NCBI GenBank assembly: GCA_945897655.1
Contig: CAMDHB010000128.1
Span: forward strand, 1-8,779
Source of the DNA: Pseudorhodobacter antarcticus
GTDB taxonomy: Bacteria > Pseudomonadota > Alphaproteobacteria > Rhodobacterales > Rhodobacteraceae
Length of the DNA: 8,779 nucleotides
Reading direction: 5' to 3'
Positions 5,907-8,779 of this stretch are shown one piece after another. Numbering within the stretch: position 1 is the stretch's first letter; each line of letters starts with the position of its first letter. The position numbers and the translations under genes were made by a program. The notes under the pieces were generated by a model. It saw only the letters and a list, made by a program, of their open reading frames with translations, was not told where the DNA came from and ran no database searches.

Positions 5907-6770
5907 ATGACACGCCGTGCCACGCTGATCGGATTCTCGGCCGTGCTGATGTGGGCGCTGCTCGCGGCCCTGACCATCGGCACGGCGCCCGTGCCGCCGC
6001 TGCAGTTGAACACGATTTGCTTTGCCATTGGCGGGTCCATCGGGCTGATCTGGATGGCGCGGGGCGCCGGGTTTGGCGTGTTGCGCGACATAGGCTGGAA
6101 GGTCTATGCCGCAGGCACCATCGGGCTTTTTGGCTATCATTTCCTTTACTTCACCGCCTTTCGCTGGGCGCCCTATGCCGAAACCGGGCTGATCGCGTAT
6201 CTTTGGCCCCTGTTCATCGTCCTTCTGTCCGGATTGTTGCCGGGAGAGCGTTTGCGGCCCATGCATGTTGTTGGTGCCCTTCTTGCCCTTGGCGGTGCCG
6301 CACTGATCTTGCTGGCCGGGGGAGCAGGTTGGCGGCCGGGGGCCCTGCCGGGGATGGCACTGGCCTTTGTCTGTGCGGTCACTTGGGCCGTCTATTCCGT
6401 CGCCTCCCGCCGGTTTGGCGCCGTGCCGACTGAAGCGGTGACGGTCTACTGTCTGGCCACTGCGGCACTATCCTTGGGTGCGCATCTGTCATTGGAAACA
6501 ACAGCTTGGCCTGACAGTACCTCAGGTTGGGTATCCATCGTACTTCTGGGCCTTGGGCCGGTGGGACTGGCGTTCTTCACGTGGGATATCGGGATGAAGC
6601 GGGGCGACATCCAGCTTTTGGGCGTGGCCTCCTATGCTGCCCCTTTGCTTTCAACCCTTGCCCTCATCGTCCTAGGCCGGGCCGAAGCAACGCCTTTGTT
6701 GCTGATATCGGCCCTGATGATCGCGGGTGGTGCAGCCCTGGCAGCCCGTGCCAGCCTCAAGGGCGGGTAA
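5907..6770 (+). CDS. EamA/DMT-superfamily inner-membrane exporter, YddG-like
   Basis: The 287-residue protein has about ten hydrophobic helices (roughly 6-25, 33-50, 65-84, 90-110, 119-137, 147-166, 176-194, 209-228, 237-256 and 262-281), the arrangement of two five-helix EamA repeats. The AETGLIAYLWPLFIVLLSG stretch and FFTWDIGMKRGDIQLLG near 223-239 resemble the YddG branch, whose E. coli member exports aromatic amino acids. Substrate here is inference; members of this superfamily also move other amino acids and metabolites. ATG 5907 is preferred over TTG 5901 because GGGGA (5896-5900) is 6 nt upstream of the ATG but abuts the TTG. The gene follows phaB on the same strand across a 60-bp gap carrying two palindromes, so it is probably not strictly co-transcribed. 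It is convergent with the EAL gene, 87 bp away, with no clear terminator between. Confidence 0.85.
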   Translation: MTRRATLIGFSAVLMWALLAALTIGTAPVPPLQLNTICFAIGGSIGLIWMARGAGFGVLRDIGWKVYAAGTIGLFGYHFLYFTAFRWAPYAETGLIAYLWPLFIVLLSGLLPGERLRPMHVVGALLALGGAALILLAGGAGWRPGALPGMALAFVCAVTWAVYSVASRRFGAVPTEAVTVYCLATAALSLGAHLSLETTAWPDSTSGWVSIVLLGLGPVGLAFFTWDIGMKRGDIQLLGVASYAAPLLSTLALIVLGRAEATPLLLISALMIAGGAALAARASLKGG

Positions 6771-6857
6771 GACTGAGCCCACCAGCACACCAATCCCGTA
6801 CATCTGCCATCCCATTCTGTTCCGTCCCGCTCAAACCAAAGCCAGACCAAACGCCCG

Positions 6858-7691
6858 TCAGCCCGCTTTGCGCATGTCTGTCTGCGTCCACTGCGGCTTG
6901 ACCGTTGGTGCGCCATACAAGTAGCCCTGCTGGCAATCGACCCCCAAGGTCCGCAGACACGCCGCCTCCTCCGGCGTTTCTACATTCTCTGCGACCGTAA
7001 ACATCTCGAAATGCCGGCCAATCGCCAGCAGTGCCCTTGTAACCGCCTGATTGTCAGGGTCCCGATCAATCCCCCGGATGAACTGGCCGTCGATCTTCAA
7101 GATGTCAAACAGGAAATCCTTGAAGTACCTGATCGCCGTGAAGCCTGCGCCAAAGTCATCCAGCGCAAAGGCGACCCCCTTGCGTTGAACCTCATCCATG
7201 AAGTTCAACACCAGTTCCGGCACCAACATGGCCGAGCTTTCGGTAATCTCCAGAATCAACCGCTCTCCCACCGTCGGGTCCCGGTCAAGACCGCGTTTCA
7301 GGGTCGTCATCCACCGGGAATAGCCGATGGACCGGGCCGACATGTTGACCGCAATCCGCAGGTGCGGGTGCTTTGCCAAGGTGGTCAGGCCATATTCCAG
7401 CGCCGCACAGTCAATCTCGCGGCCCAACTCCTGCCCCTCAACCGCGCCCATGAAATCACTAGCGGGGATAATCCGGCCATTCGGCTCCTCGACCCGGATC
7501 AGGCCCTCATAGAACGCAACCTTGCTTGGGTCCCGCGATGTCACGATGGGCTGATAGGCCAGTCGCAGCCGACGCGTGCGCACCGCTTCGCCAACCATCG
7601 CCATGATCTCGGCATCGCCTTTCGAGATGGCAACTCCAAGCGGGCTGTCATGCCCGCCATAGGCATCAATCCTTGGTTTGGATAACGGCAT
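6858..7691 (-). CDS. Stand-alone EAL-domain protein, probable cyclic-di-GMP phosphodiesterase
   Basis: EAL domains hydrolyse c-di-GMP to linear pGpG. The 277-residue product is essentially one EAL domain (about 35-270) with a short N-terminus and no GGDEF, sensor domain or membrane helix. The signature reads EGLIR (62-66), keeping the catalytic Glu and Arg. Other metal and substrate ligands are present: Asn116 (VNMSARS), Glu148 (LEITES), Asp178-Asp179 (DDFGAG), Lys199 (ILKIDGQF), Glu235 (AENVET) and Gln255 (CQQGYLYG). All usual catalytic residues look intact, so activity is likely. The common AEGVET is AENVET here. I chose ATG 7691 (MPLSKPRIDAYGG) because AAGGAAGGGG lies about 10 nt upstream. 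The frame stays open to 7796, but those added residues look non-domain and overlap the tag start. It is divergent from tag with 103 bp between starts. Confidence 0.9.
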   Translation of the reverse strand: MPLSKPRIDAYGGHDSPLGVAISKGDAEIMAMVGEAVRTRRLRLAYQPIVTSRDPSKVAFYEGLIRVEEPNGRIIPASDFMGAVEGQELGREIDCAALEYGLTTLAKHPHLRIAVNMSARSIGYSRWMTTLKRGLDRDPTVGERLILEITESSAMLVPELVLNFMDEVQRKGVAFALDDFGAGFTAIRYFKDFLFDILKIDGQFIRGIDRDPDNQAVTRALLAIGRHFEMFTVAENVETPEEAACLRTLGVDCQQGYLYGAPTVKPQWTQTDMRKAG

Positions 7692-7754
7692 CACGGGGGT
7701 TCCCCTTCCTTGCTCGCACCTTGGCAGCGTGCCGCCATAGAGGTAAAGGACTGG

Positions 7755-7783
7755 TGAATGTCTGCCAAAAAACCAAACATTCA
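7755..7783. promoter_or_regulatory. Inverted repeat TGAATGT-N15-ACATTCA upstream of tag
   Basis: TGAATGT (7755-7761) and ACATTCA (7777-7783) form a perfect 7-bp inverted repeat with a 15-nt spacer. Its right end touches the AGGGG ribosome binding site of tag (7783-7787). It lies in the 103-bp divergent gap between the EAL gene and tag. A weak promoter for tag (TTGGCA at 7721-7726, 17-bp spacer, TAAAGG) would start transcription around the left arm. It could be an operator or a leader stem that hides the tag ribosome binding site. Confidence 0.35.
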
Positions 7784-7794
7784 GGGGTTCAATC

Positions 7795-8373
7795 ATGTCC
7801 CATCAGCGTTGCCCTTGGTGCGGGACGGACCCGCTTTACGTGGCCTATCACGACCATGAATGGGGCGTGCCCGAATGGGACCCGCGTGCCTTATGGGAAA
7901 AGCTGATCCTGGATGGCTTTCAGGCTGGCCTCAGCTGGATCACCATTCTGAGAAAGCGCGACAATTTCCGTACGGCCTTTGCCGGTTTCTCCCCCAAAAC
8001 AATCGCCAATTGGGGCGAGCCCGAGGTCTCCCGCCTGCTTGCAGACCCCGGAATCATCCGTCACCGTGGCAAGATCGAAGGCACCATCCACAGCGCACGT
8101 GCCTATCTGTCCATTCAGGAGAGCCAAGGTTTTTCTGAATTCCTTTGGAATTTCGTGGACGGCGCTCCTCTACAAAACCGCTTCCAACCCGGCCAAATTC
8201 CCACCGACACCTCAATATCCCAAGCCATGTCCAAAGCGCTGAAGAGGGCAGGCTTCACCTTCTGCGGCCCCACCATCACCTATGCCTTCATGCAGGCCAC
8301 CGGCATGGTCAATGACCACCTCGTCACCTGCCACCGCCACGACGCAGTGGCGGCCCTTGCCAAACGCGCCTGA
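7795..8373 (+). CDS. tag: DNA-3-methyladenine glycosylase I
   Basis: Tag excises 3-methyladenine from alkylated DNA, starting base excision repair. The 192-residue protein aligns along its length with E. coli Tag by eye. Zinc ligands are Cys6, His19 (YHDHEWG), His175 and Cys179 (VNDHLVTC). Other hallmarks are DPLYVAYHDHEWGVPE, GFQAGLSWITILRKR, GIIRHRGKIEGTI and YAFMQATGMVNDH. The acidic residue corresponding to E. coli Glu38, which contacts the base, is Asp40 (ILDGFQAGLSW), a conservative change I believe recurs in alphaproteobacterial homologues. ATG 7795 has AGGGG about 7 nt upstream. A second Cys pair member, Cys9, is extra. Divergent from the EAL gene; no Ada-type operator is recognisable, though an inverted repeat abuts its ribosome binding site. 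Confidence 0.95.
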   Translation: MSHQRCPWCGTDPLYVAYHDHEWGVPEWDPRALWEKLILDGFQAGLSWITILRKRDNFRTAFAGFSPKTIANWGEPEVSRLLADPGIIRHRGKIEGTIHSARAYLSIQESQGFSEFLWNFVDGAPLQNRFQPGQIPTDTSISQAMSKALKRAGFTFCGPTITYAFMQATGMVNDHLVTCHRHDAVAALAKRA

Positions 8374-8522
8374 CCCGCTATCCTTGATCCCATGGGTCAG
8401 CAGTTCACCCAGGCGTCACCGGGCCAAAAGCCAGCTAAACCTGCATCTTCGGCCGAACGCATCTTTCCCCGGCCCCTCCGCCAAGACGGTGACCAGCGAC
8501 CCCAAAGGCCAATGAGGGCAAG

Positions 8523-8779
8523 ATGACCCGCACCCCCCTCCCCCTCGCTATCGAGGATCTTTCGACCTTCGCCCGCGCGCTGCACCGCGAACTGCAATCG
8601 CCCGAACCCCTCGGCCATGTGAGCCTTCTGAACCGCCTCTCCCGCGCTGCAGGCTTTCGAAACCTGCAACACCTGCAGGCCAGCACCAAGGCCGGGGCCG
8701 ATCTCGCCAAACCCACCCGCCAGCCAGACCTGACCCGCGTGCAACAGGCGCTGCGCCATTTCGATGACCAAGCCCGCCT
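8523..8779 (+). CDS. Probable DUF2087-type protein, N-terminal part (3' end outside window)
   Basis: ATG 8523 with GAGGG 5-6 nt upstream opens a frame that runs to the window edge (85 full codons). It begins MTRTPLPLAIEDLSTFARAL and continues with NRLSRAAGFRNLQHLQA (about 38-54), then a Lys/Pro/Arg-rich linker, then RVQQALRHFDDQAR. The N-terminal helical part with AGF.NLQ.L.A resembles Rhodobacterales proteins annotated as DUF2087, a domain seen in putative transcriptional regulators, whose C-terminal half lies beyond this window. The helical N-terminus and the FD.Q.R start of the second module support that. No signal peptide or membrane segment is visible. The family match is from memory of the pattern; that it is a real gene is well supported by the ribosome binding site and composition. 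Confidence 0.6.
   Translation, partial: MTRTPLPLAIEDLSTFARALHRELQSPEPLGHVSLLNRLSRAAGFRNLQHLQASTKAGADLAKPTRQPDLTRVQQALRHFDDQAR

Noticed and set aside
6771..6857. Terminator between the convergent exporter and EAL genes
   Set aside because: No GC-rich stem with a T-tract is visible on either strand in this 87-bp gap.
7692..7796. Longer start of the EAL protein at 7796
   Set aside because: The added 35 residues carry no domain pattern, overlap the tag start, and a good ribosome binding site precedes ATG 7691.
8374..8522. Possible small gene in the 149-bp gap between tag and the last gene
   Set aside because: Short frames here have no convincing ribosome binding site or recognisable sequence; I see no hairpin terminator or repeat either.

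Overview
The window is a GC-rich, densely packed stretch of an alphaproteobacterial chromosome, most likely Rhodobacterales (Rhodobacteraceae). This rests on protein flavour (TPR gene followed by ispE, a long-chain polyprenyl diphosphate synthase, DUF2007, a TrmN6-type methyltransferase, YdcH/DUF465, a phaAB pair) and on GC-rich third codon positions. It looks like ordinary core chromosome. I see no transposase, phage gene, integron, CRISPR array, tRNA or rRNA.

Layout. Positions 1-434 hold the 3' end of a TPR-repeat protein, which overlaps ispE (424-1251, plus strand). A long-chain polyprenyl diphosphate synthase lies convergently (1299-2300, minus); with IspE it brackets the isoprenoid pathway, from precursor supply to the likely ubiquinone side chain. 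Divergent from it, a DUF2007 protein (2344-2568) and a TrmN6-like methyltransferase (2565-3326) are coupled by an ATGA overlap. A 55-residue YdcH/DUF465 protein (3427-3594) follows with a very strong ribosome binding site.

A 273-nt non-coding stretch (3595-3867) then holds several stable hairpins. It is either the long leader of phaA or a separate structured RNA. phaA (3868-5043) and phaB (5121-5846) encode beta-ketothiolase and acetoacetyl-CoA reductase, which convert acetyl-CoA to (R)-3-hydroxybutyryl-CoA, the monomer for polyhydroxybutyrate. A textbook intrinsic-terminator hairpin sits between them. No PHA synthase is in the window.

After phaB come two AT-rich palindromes and a ten-helix EamA/DMT exporter resembling YddG (5907-6770). 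Convergent to it is a stand-alone EAL-domain c-di-GMP phosphodiesterase (6858-7691, minus). Divergent from that is tag, 3-methyladenine DNA glycosylase I (7795-8373, plus). The window ends inside a gene resembling Rhodobacterales DUF2087 proteins (8523 onward).

I found no clearly novel multi-gene system. The best leads are the structured region before phaA, the terminator inside phaAB, and the paired palindromes after phaB.
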